Shown piece after piece: positions 26,853-35,507 of a stretch of 61,364 nucleotides of DNA. The notes under the pieces were generated by a model, which saw nothing but the letters and a program-made list of their open reading frames with translations, had not been told where the DNA came from and ran no database searches. The position numbers and the translations under genes were made by a program. The stretch comes from an uncultured Acetobacteraceae bacterium (GTDB lineage Bacteria > Pseudomonadota > Alphaproteobacteria > Acetobacterales > Acetobacteraceae), in assembly GCA_903877125.1 (NCBI GenBank), contig CAIRCM010000200.1, forward strand, positions 1-61,364. The letters run 5' to 3'. How positions within the stretch are numbered: the stretch's first letter is position 1; each line of letters opens with the position of its first letter.

Positions 26853-28937
26853 TCATATCGACCCCACCGTGCGGATACGGACCTTCGGGAATATTTCCAT
26901 CTGCGACAGCACCGGCGTGCCGGGGCGGAACCGCTCGACGATCGCGCGCACATGCCCGCGGATCGTGCCGCTCGTCAGCAGGACCGGCGCTTCCCCAGCC
27001 GCGGCGGCGGGGTCGAACGCGGTGCGCAGCGCCTGCATGAAGGTCTGCAATTTGCTGGGGGCCATTGCCAACTGCCGATCTTCGGCCGGGCCGGTCAGGG
27101 CTTCCAGGAACGCGGCCTCCCATTCCGGCGACAGGGTGATCAGCGGAATGAAACCCTGTGGCCCCACATGCGAATCGCTGATCTGGCGCGCGAGCCGGAT
27201 GCGCACATGGGCCACGATCGCCGGAATGGACCGGATGGTGCCCCCGCAAGCTTCCTGCACCCCCTCCAGGATCGTCGAGAGATCGCGCACCGACACGCGC
27301 TCGGACAGCAGCGACTGCAACACCCGCTGGATACCGCCGACGGTGATCTGGGATGGCACGAGGTCGGCGACGAGCTTCTGCTGTTCGCGCGGCAGTTTGT
27401 CCAAAAGCTTCTGCGTTTCGGCGTGGGACAGGAGTTCGGCGACGTTTTCCCGCACCAGCTCCGTCAGGTGCGTGGTCAGCACGCTGGGCGGGTCGACGAC
27501 GGTGCAGCCGCGGAACATCGCCTCGTCCTTCAGATCGGGCTCGATCCACAGGGCCGGCAGTCCGAAGGACGGTTCGCGCGTTTCCTCCCCGGCCAGCGCC
27601 GGGGTGGCACCACTCGGGTCCATCGCCAGCAGCAGGGTGGGGCGCAGTTCGCCCTTGCCGGCCTCGATTTCCTTGATCCGTACGACGTATTCGTTCGCTG
27701 CCAGCTGCATGTTGTCCTGGATGCGGACCGGCGGCAGGACGAACCCCATCTCCTGTGCGATCGCGCGCCGCAAGCCCTTGATCTGCTCGGTCAACCGTGG
27801 CGTGTCGCCGCCGGCCAAAGACAGCAGCCCATAGCCAAGCTCCAGCCGGATCATATCCATGCGCAACGAATCGGCGATCGGCGGTTCCAGCGGGATGGGC
27901 ACCGGCTCCGGCGCATCCAGAGCGGGGGGCGGGTTTTTGTAGCGCAGCCAGGCCCCGCCGCCGGCCAGTCCGGCCAAGGCGAGGAACGGCAGCATCGGCA
28001 GCCCGGGCATCAGTGCCAATACGATGGCCGCACCCGACGCCATCGCCAGCGGCTTCGGATTGCCGCCCAACTGTCGCATCATCGCGACGTCGGCGGAACC
28101 CTCGGTGCCGCCCTTGGTCACCACGATGCCGGCGGCGGTGGAGACCAGCAGCGACGGGATCTGCGACACCAGCCCGTCGCCGGCGGTCAGGGTGGTGAAG
28201 GTGGCGGCGGCTTCGGCGAATGGCATACCGTGCCGGATCACGCCGATCAGCAGCCCGCCAATGATGTTGATCACGGTGATCAGCAGCGCGGCGATGGCGT
28301 CCCCGCGCACGAACTTCGCCGCACCGTCCATCGCGCCGTAGAATCCGCTTTCCTCCTCCAGATCCTTGCGACGGCGACGGGCGATCTTCTCGTCGATCAG
28401 CCCCGCGGACAGATCGGCATCGATCGCCATCTGCTTGCCCGGCATCGCGTCCAGGCTGAACCGAGCGGCAACTTCGGCGATGCGGCCGGAGCCTTTGGTG
28501 ATGACCATGAAATTCACCACCAGCAGGATGCAGAACACGATCAGGCCGATCACCACATCCCCACCCATGAGGAACCCGCCAAACGCCGCGACCACGTGGC
28601 CGGCGGCGGTGGGGCCTTCGTTACCCTGGGACAGGATCAAGCGGGTGGTGGCGACGTTCAGCGACAGCCGCAGCAAAGTGGTCAGCAGCAGCAAGGTCGG
28701 GAAACTGGTGAAGTCCAAGGGACGGCGGAGGAACAGCGCCACCATCAGCACCAGCACCGCCGCCGTGATCGACAGCGCCAGGCCCATGTCCAGCAGCACG
28801 GTGGGCAGCGGCACCACGAGCACCGAAAGCAGCGCGACGACACCCAAGGCCAGCCCGATGTCACTGCCCGGCGCGTAGCGGCGCAGCCGGTCGGTCAGCC
28901 CGGGCAGCATCGTGGCGAGGGAGGCAGCGCCGGCCAT
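26853..28937 (-). CDS. flhA: flagellar type III export protein FlhA
   Basis: Export-gate subunit of 694 aa with about eight transmembrane helices in the first 320 residues. The conserved FHIPEP-type loop includes VVNFMVITKGSGRIAEVAAR, ARFSLDAMPGKQMAIDADLS and the motif near GLIDEKIARRRRKDLEEESG. The cytoplasmic C-terminal half (from about residue 340) docks export chaperones. Length and order are normal. It lies 4 bp downstream of flbD. Confidence 0.96.
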   Translation of the reverse strand: MAGAASLATMLPGLTDRLRRYAPGSDIGLALGVVALLSVLVVPLPTVLLDMGLALSITAAVLVLMVALFLRRPLDFTSFPTLLLLTTLLRLSLNVATTRLILSQGNEGPTAAGHVVAAFGGFLMGGDVVIGLIVFCILLVVNFMVITKGSGRIAEVAARFSLDAMPGKQMAIDADLSAGLIDEKIARRRRKDLEEESGFYGAMDGAAKFVRGDAIAALLITVINIIGGLLIGVIRHGMPFAEAAATFTTLTAGDGLVSQIPSLLVSTAAGIVVTKGGTEGSADVAMMRQLGGNPKPLAMASGAAIVLALMPGLPMLPFLALAGLAGGGAWLRYKNPPPALDAPEPVPIPLEPPIADSLRMDMIRLELGYGLLSLAGGDTPRLTEQIKGLRRAIAQEMGFVLPPVRIQDNMQLAANEYVVRIKEIEAGKGELRPTLLLAMDPSGATPALAGEETREPSFGLPALWIEPDLKDEAMFRGCTVVDPPSVLTTHLTELVRENVAELLSHAETQKLLDKLPREQQKLVADLVPSQITVGGIQRVLQSLLSERVSVRDLSTILEGVQEACGGTIRSIPAIVAHVRIRLARQISDSHVGPQGFIPLITLSPEWEAAFLEALTGPAEDRQLAMAPSKLQTFMQALRTAFDPAAAAGEAPVLLTSGTIRGHVRAIVERFRPGTPVLSQMEIFPKVRIRTVGSI

Positions 28938-28941
28938 CGTC

Positions 28942-30255
28942 TCAGGCCGCCATCGGGGGTGGGGGGATCGGCATGCCCTGGGCGGCGTAGTCCTTCAGCT
29001 TGTTCCGCAGTGCCCGGATCGAGATGCCCAGAATGGTCGCGGCATGGGTGCGGTTGCCCAGCGTGCGGCCGACGGTTTCGATGATCAGATCGCGCTCGAC
29101 CTCATCCATGCGCCGGCCGACCAGTCCCGCGATACCGCCGGTCGGGGCCGGTGCGGCCGGTGGGCCGAGTTCGACCGCGTCCACCCCGATCTCCTTCCCT
29201 TCGGCGAGCAGCACGGCGCGGTGGATCGTGTTTTCCAGCTCCCGCACGTTACCGCGCCAGGCGTGCGCGGTCAGTCGCATGATCGCGGCCTGGGAGACGG
29301 GGCGGTAGGGCAGGCCGTTCACATCGGCGTATTTGCGGGCGAAGTGTTCGGATAGCGCGGCGATGTCGCCGGGGCGTTCGCGCAGGCTGGGGACAGCGAG
29401 GGAAACAACGTTCAGGCGGAAATACAGATCCTCCCGGAACCGTCCGGCGCGTGCTTCGGCCAGCAGATCGCGGTTGGTCGTGGCGAGAATGCGGACGTTG
29501 ACCTTCACCGGCGTATCCCCGCCGACCCGATCGATTTCGCGTTCCTGCAATGCGCGCAGGAGCTTTGCCTGTAGCCGCACATCCATTTCCGAGATTTCGT
29601 CCAGCAGCAGGGTGCCGCCCTGCGCTGCCTCGAATTTGCCGATGCGGCGGGCCAAGGCGCCGGAGAAGGCGCCTTTTTCGTGTCCGAACAGTTCGGATTC
29701 CAGCAGGTTTTCGGGGATCGCGGCGCAGTTCAACGCCACGAACGGGCCTTGGCAGCGGCGGGACCTTCGATGGATATGGCGAGCCAGAACCTCCTTGCCG
29801 GTGCCGGACTCGCCGGAAATCAGCACCGACGCTTCGGATTTCGCCACCTGTTCGGCGCGGCGCACGGCGGCGGCCATGACGGGGTCGGTGACGATCAAGG
29901 CGTGGCTTTCGCCCGACGCGGCTTCCAGGATCGCGGCGATCAGGTCTGGGTCTGGCGGCAGCGGCAGAAACTCCCGCGCGCCGGCCTGGATCGCGCGCAC
30001 GGCGGCGTCCGGATCGTCGTTCGTGCCGCAGGCCACGACCGGGATCGCGATGCGTTCGCGGGCGATGGCGCGGACCACGGACCCGACGTCCTGGCTCAAT
30101 TCGCATAATACGAGATCGAGCTTGGCATCTGCCCGCAACCGCGACATCGCCCGATCGGCATTGTCCGCCTGATCGAGCTTCGCACCCCGGGCGATGGCAA
30201 TCCGAGCCGCCTCCCCAAGGTCGCCGGCCAGCGATCCGATGATCAGGACCTTCAT
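28942..30255 (-). CDS. flbD: FlbD-type sigma-54-dependent flagellar regulator
   Basis: Transcription activator of 437 aa. A receiver-like domain (1-115) is followed by a sigma-54 AAA+ domain with Walker A GESGTGKE (148-155), a GAFSGA loop (195-200, variant of GAFTGA) and GGTLLLDEISEMDVRLQAKL, then a Fis-type HTH (THAATILGISIRALRNKLKD). The phospho-Asp site is replaced (Glu-52 in LVLCELSQD), as expected for phosphorylation-independent FlbD, which in Caulobacter is controlled by FliX. It should switch on class III flagellar genes. It overlaps fliN by 4 bp. Confidence 0.92.
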   Translation of the reverse strand: MKVLIIGSLAGDLGEAARIAIARGAKLDQADNADRAMSRLRADAKLDLVLCELSQDVGSVVRAIARERIAIPVVACGTNDDPDAAVRAIQAGAREFLPLPPDPDLIAAILEAASGESHALIVTDPVMAAAVRRAEQVAKSEASVLISGESGTGKEVLARHIHRRSRRCQGPFVALNCAAIPENLLESELFGHEKGAFSGALARRIGKFEAAQGGTLLLDEISEMDVRLQAKLLRALQEREIDRVGGDTPVKVNVRILATTNRDLLAEARAGRFREDLYFRLNVVSLAVPSLRERPGDIAALSEHFARKYADVNGLPYRPVSQAAIMRLTAHAWRGNVRELENTIHRAVLLAEGKEIGVDAVELGPPAAPAPTGGIAGLVGRRMDEVERDLIIETVGRTLGNRTHAATILGISIRALRNKLKDYAAQGMPIPPPPMAA

Positions 30256-30569
30256 GATTGCGCTCTGTCGGCCTTCACGATTTCGGTCATGGTCACGCCC
30301 AGGCGGTTGTCGTCGACCATCACGACCTCACCGCGCGCGACGAGGCGGTTGTTGACGTAGATGTCGATCGCCTCGCCCAGTTTGCGGTCCAGCTCCACGA
30401 CCGCGCCGCGCCCGAGTTTCAGCAGTTGCGCGACCTGCATGGTGGTTTTGCCCAGCACCGCCGAGAGCGTGACCGGGATGTCGTACACCGCTTCGAGTTC
30501 GCGTGCCGAACGGGGCGCGGCGGTGTCGACGGGATCGGCGAGTTCGGCGAGTTCCATCTCAGTCGACAT
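30252..30569 (-). CDS. fliN: flagellar motor switch protein FliN
   Basis: C-ring component of 105 aa. The SpoA/FliN domain is clear: AVYDIPVTLSAVLGKTTMQV, LLKLGRGAVVELDRKLGEAI and DIYVNNRLVARGEVVMVDDN, then RLGVTMTEIVK. With FliG and FliM it forms the rotor switch; fliM is not in the window. It overlaps fliH upstream by 11 bp and flbD downstream by 4 bp. Confidence 0.96.
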   Translation of the reverse strand: MSTEMELAELADPVDTAAPRSARELEAVYDIPVTLSAVLGKTTMQVAQLLKLGRGAVVELDRKLGEAIDIYVNNRLVARGEVVMVDDNRLGVTMTEIVKADRAQS

Positions 30570-31212
30570 TTTCGGTTTCCTTCGCGGTTTGGCGTGCGGC
30601 GTTCAGCAGGCCGGCTGGGGCCAACACGTTCTCGATGTCCGCCCACAACCGGGCGGTGTCGCGACTGGCATTGCCCGAACGCCAGGCGATGCGGATGTCG
30701 CCCTCGGGCACGGAATCCGTTGGCACGATGCGCACGCGGTCGAGCACCTCGGGATCCAGCGTGGCGATTTCCTCCGACAACGCCTCGGTCACATGCGGGC
30801 TGGCGCGGATGGTGATCGTCGATTCGGTATGCAAATGCGGCACCACCGCCCGCACGATGGCTCGCAATTCGGTGTCCGCGTGGCGCGCGCACAGGGCCGG
30901 GAAAGCGGTGGCGAAAGCGTCCATCAGCAGACATGCGAGGGATTCGGCGGTTTCCTCGGCGATCGTTCTGACGTCTTCCCGCGCTGTCTGGAGGCTTTCC
31001 GCGATGGTGAGCAAGGCGTGGCGAGCGAGGGAGGCGGTGATGCCATCTGCCTCCGCCAATCCCGCTTCATGGCCTTCGCGCATCGCCTCGGCGCGCGCGG
31101 CCTGCAATTGCTCGGCGGTGTAGACCGGTTCGAGCGGTTCTGGCGTTGGCGGGGGTTCCGGGGCCTTGGGGCGATCGAAGTCCTCCGCGAAAATCCGGTT
31201 GGTCCAGCTCAT
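30559..31212 (-). CDS. fliH: FliH/FlbE-like flagellar assembly protein
   Basis: Cytoplasmic protein of 217 aa in the FliH position of the Caulobacter-type operon (FlbE there). It begins [15 protein letters not shown], has a proline-rich linker (PKAPEPPPTPEPLEPVYTAE) and a helical alanine-rich stretch (QAARAEAMREGHEAGLAEAD), then the FliH C-terminal domain with VRIVPTDSVPEGDIRIAW. It should regulate the FliI export ATPase, although fliI is not in this window. Sequence similarity is weak; the call rests on context and the C-terminal motif. Confidence 0.85.
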   Translation of the reverse strand: MSWTNRIFAEDFDRPKAPEPPPTPEPLEPVYTAEQLQAARAEAMREGHEAGLAEADGITASLARHALLTIAESLQTAREDVRTIAEETAESLACLLMDAFATAFPALCARHADTELRAIVRAVVPHLHTESTITIRASPHVTEALSEEIATLDPEVLDRVRIVPTDSVPEGDIRIAWRSGNASRDTARLWADIENVLAPAGLLNAARQTAKETENVD

Positions 31213-32216
31213 CAGTAGATGACCTCCTCATCCTTGCCGGCGGAGATTTCGATCTGGCCCTGGGCGGCGAGTTCTTTCGCCAGGAGCACGATGCCGCCCT
31301 GGGCCTCGTCGACGTCGCGCAGTTTGACTGGCCCCAGGCCCTCCATGTCGTCGCGCAGCATCTTCGCCGCGCGTTCCGACAGGTTGGACATGAACAGTTC
31401 GCGGATTTTCTCCGACGCACCTTTCAGGGCGATCGGCAGCTTGTCCTTCTCGATCGATCGCAGCAGGGTCTGGATCGACTGGCCGGACAGGCGCTGGAGA
31501 TCGTCGAAGGTGAACATCAGCGATTTGATGCGTTCGGAGGCGTCGCGGTTGCGTTCCTCCAGCCCGTTGAGGAACCGGGTTTCGGCTTGCCGGTCGAGGT
31601 TGTTGAAAATGTCGGCCATCAGCTCGTGCGCGTCGCGCCGGGCGCTGCGGGCGAGGTTGGACATGAACTCGGCGCGCAGGGTCTTTTCCACGCCGTCCAG
31701 GACGTCTTTCTGGACCGTCTCCATGCGCAACATCCGCATGACCACTTCCATGGCGAAGGAATCGGGCAGGAGTGTCAAAACCCGAGCGGAATGTTCCGGC
31801 TTCACTTTTGACAGCACGACCGCCACGGTCTGCGGATATTCATTCTTCAGGTAGTTCGCCAGCACGTCTTCGCTGACGTTGCCCAGTTTGTCCCACATGG
31901 TGCGGCCGGCGGGACCGCGGATTTCCTCCATGATCTGAACGGCCCGGTCCCGTGGCAGGGCTTTCATCAACAACGTCTCGGTTGTTTCGAAGCTGCCATT
32001 GAGTGCGCCGGTCGCGCCCATGCCTTCCATGAATTCGCCGCACACTTTTTCGACCGTTTCGGATCGGATGGTGCCCAACTGCGCCATGGCGGAGGAGATT
32101 TCCTTGATCTCGTCTTCGTGCATCATGCCGAAGAGTCGACTGCAATGTTCCTCGCCCAGCGCGAGCATCATCACCGCCGCACGTTCCGCGCCGCGCATGT
32201 TCCGAGGGTCAGCCAT
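31212..32216 (-). CDS. fliG: flagellar motor switch protein FliG
   Basis: Rotor protein of 334 aa that couples FliF to the C-ring and the stator. Visible are the N-terminal FliF-binding part, [20 protein letters not shown] in the middle domain, and the C-terminal torque domain with [20 protein letters not shown] and [20 protein letters not shown], followed by [14 protein letters not shown]. Intact and of normal length. It overlaps fliF by 8 bp and fliH by 1 bp. Confidence 0.97.
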   Translation of the reverse strand: MADPRNMRGAERAAVMMLALGEEHCSRLFGMMHEDEIKEISSAMAQLGTIRSETVEKVCGEFMEGMGATGALNGSFETTETLLMKALPRDRAVQIMEEIRGPAGRTMWDKLGNVSEDVLANYLKNEYPQTVAVVLSKVKPEHSARVLTLLPDSFAMEVVMRMLRMETVQKDVLDGVEKTLRAEFMSNLARSARRDAHELMADIFNNLDRQAETRFLNGLEERNRDASERIKSLMFTFDDLQRLSGQSIQTLLRSIEKDKLPIALKGASEKIRELFMSNLSERAAKMLRDDMEGLGPVKLRDVDEAQGGIVLLAKELAAQGQIEISAGKDEEVIY

Positions 32217-33846
32217 TGTCGCGTGCCATCCAGCCGCGAATGATGTTCAGCGAGGCGCTGGGATGTTTCTCGACCATGTCGGACAGTTTTCGCAGCGACG
32301 AAGCGCGCATCTGTCCTTCGATCTGAGCGATATCGACCATGCTTTCCTCCTCCGCCGGGCCGGTCAGCATCGCGGTGTTTCCGCCCGCGGGTCCTGCGAT
32401 GGCGGGCGCTCCCGGCCCGGGTCCGGTCGCCGCGGCGATCGCGTTTGGGATTCCCGCGGTTGCCGGCGCCAAAGCGGTGATTCCCTTGACCATCGGGCGC
32501 AGCACCAGCAGCAGGGCGAGCAGCCCGATGATGCCGATCAAGGCGGTTTGTGCGAGGTTCATCAGGTCCGGTTTGTCGAGCCTGATGCCCAACAGGCCGC
32601 CGTTGTCCGCCGGGCCGTTGTCGGCCTCTACAAAGCGCATGCTGGTCACTGTCACCTGATCGCCGCGCTTGTCGTCGAAGCCGATCGCGGTTTTCACCAA
32701 GGCGGTGATCCGGTCGAGATCGGCGGCCGGAAGCGGCTGCGAGACCTTCTTGTCGTCCAGCGTGCCGTCGACCATCACCGCGAGGCTGATGCGATCGATC
32801 TGTGGCTGCTCGCGGATCAGGGTGCGGACGGTCTTGCCGATTTCGTAGTTGGTGGTTTCCTCCTGCCGCGATTCCTGCGATCCGGCGCCGGGCGGTGCCG
32901 CCGCGTCGGCATTCGGCAGATTGTTCTGCACCGTCACCGCGCCGCTGGGTTCGGTGGTCTTGTTTGTCGATGTTACCGTCTGGGTGCTCCGCGGCACCTG
33001 GCCGTCGGGGCTGTAGGTTTCCTGTGTTTCGTTCACCCGGTCGTAGTTCATGCGCACGGTAGCCTCAGCCCGAGCGTGGCCGGGCCCAAGGCTGCGTTCG
33101 AGCATTTCCTCGACCGCGCGTGACAGGCGCAGTTCGGTGGCTCGGCGTTGTTCGTCGGCGGTGGCGGCCGCCGCGATTTGTCCGACCGGCTGGCCGGCGC
33201 GGGCGAGCAGATCGCCACGGGAGTCGACCACGGCGATATTCGTGGGCTTCAGCCCTGGGACCGCGGCGGCGACGAGGTTGAGAATGGCCTGCACACCCTC
33301 CCGATCCAGTCGCTGGGCGCCGGCCATGGTGAGCATGATGCTCGCCTGGGCGTCCTGCTGGTCGCGGGCGAAGGGTTCGCGGTGCGGCAGCACCAGGTGG
33401 ACGCGCACCCCGCGGATGCCTCGTATCGCTTTGATGGTTCTGCCGATTTCGCCTTCCAGCGCGCGGGTTTCGTTGATTTTCTGCTGAAATTCGGTGAAGG
33501 CCAGGCCGTCGCCGCGATCGAACAGTTCGTAGCCGACCGATCCGCCGGCCGGCAGACCGTCCCGGGCGAGGTTCATGCGCGCGTCGGCCACCTGATCGAC
33601 GGGGACCAGGATTTGGGTGCCGTTCGACACCAGTCGGTAGGGGATGTGTTTTTGGGTCGGTTTTTCGACGATCTGCGCGGAGTCCCGCAGGTCGAGATCG
33701 GCATAGAGCAGCGCCATCTGGCCGCTGCCGCCGGACCCTCGCAGCACCATCACCGCGAGCAATGCCAACAGACCGACCGCCACCGCGGCCATGGCGGCGA
33801 GGCGGGCGGTACCCAGTGCTTTCAGCCCTTCCAGCAAGGGCATCAT
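32209..33846 (-). CDS. fliF: flagellar MS-ring protein FliF
   Basis: Inner-membrane ring protein of 545 aa and first gene of the flagellar operon. The first transmembrane helix is [20 protein letters not shown], followed by RBM domains ([40 protein letters not shown]) and a second helix [20 protein letters not shown]. The C-terminal tail ends [16 protein letters not shown], the FliG-binding region. The start MMPLLEG was chosen for family length; an ATG 72 bp upstream adds a non-conserved extension. A CtrA box lies 66 bp upstream of this start. Confidence 0.95.
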   Translation of the reverse strand: MMPLLEGLKALGTARLAAMAAVAVGLLALLAVMVLRGSGGSGQMALLYADLDLRDSAQIVEKPTQKHIPYRLVSNGTQILVPVDQVADARMNLARDGLPAGGSVGYELFDRGDGLAFTEFQQKINETRALEGEIGRTIKAIRGIRGVRVHLVLPHREPFARDQQDAQASIMLTMAGAQRLDREGVQAILNLVAAAVPGLKPTNIAVVDSRGDLLARAGQPVGQIAAAATADEQRRATELRLSRAVEEMLERSLGPGHARAEATVRMNYDRVNETQETYSPDGQVPRSTQTVTSTNKTTEPSGAVTVQNNLPNADAAAPPGAGSQESRQEETTNYEIGKTVRTLIREQPQIDRISLAVMVDGTLDDKKVSQPLPAADLDRITALVKTAIGFDDKRGDQVTVTSMRFVEADNGPADNGGLLGIRLDKPDLMNLAQTALIGIIGLLALLLVLRPMVKGITALAPATAGIPNAIAAATGPGPGAPAIAGPAGGNTAMLTGPAEEESMVDIAQIEGQMRASSLRKLSDMVEKHPSASLNIIRGWMARDNG

Positions 33847-33911
33847 GGCGTGTTGGCCGTCATTGCGTCGGTCGGTCCCTCGGTGTCCGGGAACAGACTG
33901 ACGCAAAGGGG

Positions 33912-33926
33912 TTAACAAACCGTTAA
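33912..33926. promoter_or_regulatory. CtrA box upstream of fliF (TTAA-N7-TTAA)
   Basis: TTAACAAACCGTTAA is an exact match to the symmetric CtrA consensus TTAA-N7-TTAA, 66 bp upstream of the fliF start. In Caulobacter, CtrA activates the class II flagellar operons including fliF. Its position in the only intergenic gap before a Caulobacter-type fliF operon supports direct CtrA control; no ctrA gene is in the window. Confidence 0.8.
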
Positions 33927-33951
33927 GACGGGGCGTTTTTTTTCGGGGTGC

Positions 33952-34320
33952 TTACTTCTTCACGTCTTTTTCCCGATCGCGCAGCTGCGGCACGGGCAGT
34001 TGCAGGAACGCGGCGTAATCGTAGACCGTCTCATCTTCCTGATTCCAGCACACGTAGCCCCGGCAATCGTTCGGCCGCGCCTCGTAGACGCCGCAGAGCC
34101 GGTCGGTGGTGAGGAATTGGCAGGTCTTGTAGCCCGACTTGATCCGCTTTTCCCCTTTTCGGGTGGTCTCGACGATGTGCTTCGTCTCGAACGCCGGCAC
34201 GGCGAGGTTCAGATGCTTGGCCAGTCGGCGGATGTCGTCCCGGCTGACCCGCACATATCCTGCCATGCGGCAGCACAGGCTTGGGCATTTCAGACAATCG
34301 AGCCTTGGATGATCAGGCAT
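33952..34320 (-). CDS. YkgJ-type cysteine cluster protein
   Basis: Small protein of 122 aa with the CxxCxxxCC cluster near the start (CLKCPSLCCRMAGYVRVS), then CQFLTTDRLCGVYEARPNDC and RGYVCW. This family (CxxCxxCC, UPF0153) is thought to bind Zn or Fe-S; its role is unknown. It overlaps the MaoC-like gene by 8 bp, so the two form an operon, and it ends about 25 bp before the CtrA box of fliF. Confidence 0.9.
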   Translation of the reverse strand: MPDHPRLDCLKCPSLCCRMAGYVRVSRDDIRRLAKHLNLAVPAFETKHIVETTRKGEKRIKSGYKTCQFLTTDRLCGVYEARPNDCRGYVCWNQEDETVYDYAAFLQLPVPQLRDREKDVKK

Positions 34321-34783
34321 TCACGGGCGTTCGGGTGCGGATCAGATTCATTGGACGCATCGTCAGGACCGTTTCATCGTGCTGGTTCAACACCTCCACG
34401 AGTGCGTGCACGAGGCCCCGATCGGGTTTCGTGCGCGACCTCCTGGCTTCGGTCACGGTGGCGCGCACCCGCAGCGTATCCCCAGGGCGGACCGGGCGGG
34501 GCCAGCGGAGTTCGTCGATCCCGGGGGAGGCGAGGCCGTTTTTCGGCAGATAGTGTTCGGTGAACATCTTCATCATCACGCCCACGGTGTGCCAGCCGCT
34601 GGCAATGATGCCGCCGGTGGGTCCGGCCGCGGCGATGGCCGGATCGACATGCATATCCTGCGGGTCGTACTGCCGCGCGAAGGCGATGATATCCGCCTGC
34701 GTCATGGTGACGGTGCCGAATTCGAACACCGCGCCGACGGGGTAATCCTCGAACCTGCGGTCCTCGGGGTTGGTTGGAAGCAT
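34313..34783 (-). CDS. MaoC-like hot-dog dehydratase
   Basis: Protein of 156 aa with the MaoC hot-dog fold: EDYPVGAVFEFGTVTMTQAD, IIAFARQYDPQDMHVDPAIA and GIIASGWHTVGVMMKMFTEH, the last carrying the hydratase-2 His. Such enzymes hydrate enoyl-CoA or similar thioesters. The start MLPTNPEDRRFEDYP was chosen from homologue length; the upstream ATG at 34837 is unlikely. Substrate unknown. It is divergent from rsmG. Confidence 0.88.
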   Translation of the reverse strand: MLPTNPEDRRFEDYPVGAVFEFGTVTMTQADIIAFARQYDPQDMHVDPAIAAAGPTGGIIASGWHTVGVMMKMFTEHYLPKNGLASPGIDELRWPRPVRPGDTLRVRATVTEARRSRTKPDRGLVHALVEVLNQHDETVLTMRPMNLIRTRTPVNA

Positions 34784-34862
34784 GGATGGCGCCCTGTTGC
34801 TGGCGCTTCGGCTAACATGCGATATGGGTCCTGACAACGCGATACGGGATGGATATCGGATA

Positions 34863-34911
34863 GCCTGTTGGATATCCGATATTTCCGATAGCTATCGGAT
34901 ATCCAACAGGC
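34863..34911. repeat. 19-bp perfect inverted repeat of the TATCCGATA family
   Basis: Arms GCCTGTTGGATATCCGATA (34863-34881) and TATCGGATATCCAACAGGC (34893-34911) are exact reverse complements with an 11-nt loop. The loop and right arm include CCGATAGCTATCGG, the palindrome also found at 16525. It lies 17 bp before the rsmG start, in the gap to the divergent MaoC-like gene. It could be a REP-type element or an operator; no T-run follows. Confidence 0.85.
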
Positions 34912-34928
34912 TTCGGGGTGCAAGGACG

Positions 34929-35507
34929 ATGGACGGGGGCGTCGCCGAGAAACTCAACGCTTTGCACGCGCTGCTGGCCAATTGGAACGGATTGAAGGGC
35001 TTCGTCAGCCGGGCGGATTTCGCGGCACTTTGGCCGCGGCATGTGGAGGATTCCCTCCAGATGGTGCCGTTGATCGGCTCCGGCACGACGACCGCGATCG
35101 ACATCGGATCGGGGGCCGGCTTCCCGGGGCTGATCGTGGCGATGGCGGGCGGCGTGCACGTCGATCTGTTTGAATCCAACAAGCAGAAGGCGGCGTTTCT
35201 GCGGGAGGCGATCCGGGTCACCGGCGCACCGGCCGCCGTCCACGCGATGCGGATCGAGGAGGCGCGCATCCCGCCGGCTCCTTTGATCACTGCCCGCGGG
35301 GTTTCGGCCCTGCCGCTGTTGCTCGCCTCGGCCGAAGCGATGCTGGCCGAGGGCGGCTGCTGTCTCTTCCACAAGGGCGCCGGTTTCGAGGCCGAGGTCG
35401 CGGCCGCTCGGCGGACCTGGGCGATGCGGGTGGAACGGATACCGAGCCGGACGGGGGAGGGTGGCGTGATTCTGCGGCTGTCCGGCCTGCGGCGTATCAG
35501 AAAGTGA
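34929..35507 (+). CDS. rsmG: 16S rRNA (guanine527-N7)-methyltransferase RsmG
   Basis: SAM-dependent methyltransferase of 192 aa acting on the 30S subunit. It has the GidB hallmark AIDIGSGAGFPGLIVAMAGG, then HVDLFESNKQKAAFLREAIR and ITARGVSALPLLLASAEAML. The start ATG at 34929 (MDGGVAEKLNALHALL) follows an inverted repeat; the longer in-frame extension from 34770 runs through that repeat and is rejected. Usual neighbours mnmG, parA and parB are absent. Its 3' end overlaps the convergent acyl-CoA-dehydrogenase-like pseudogene by 11 bp. Confidence 0.94.
   Translation: MDGGVAEKLNALHALLANWNGLKGFVSRADFAALWPRHVEDSLQMVPLIGSGTTTAIDIGSGAGFPGLIVAMAGGVHVDLFESNKQKAAFLREAIRVTGAPAAVHAMRIEEARIPPAPLITARGVSALPLLLASAEAMLAEGGCCLFHKGAGFEAEVAAARRTWAMRVERIPSRTGEGGVILRLSGLRRIRK

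Noticed and set aside
26820-29084. 754-codon plus-strand ORF
   Set aside because: Antisense to flhA, which carries all family motifs; shadow frame.
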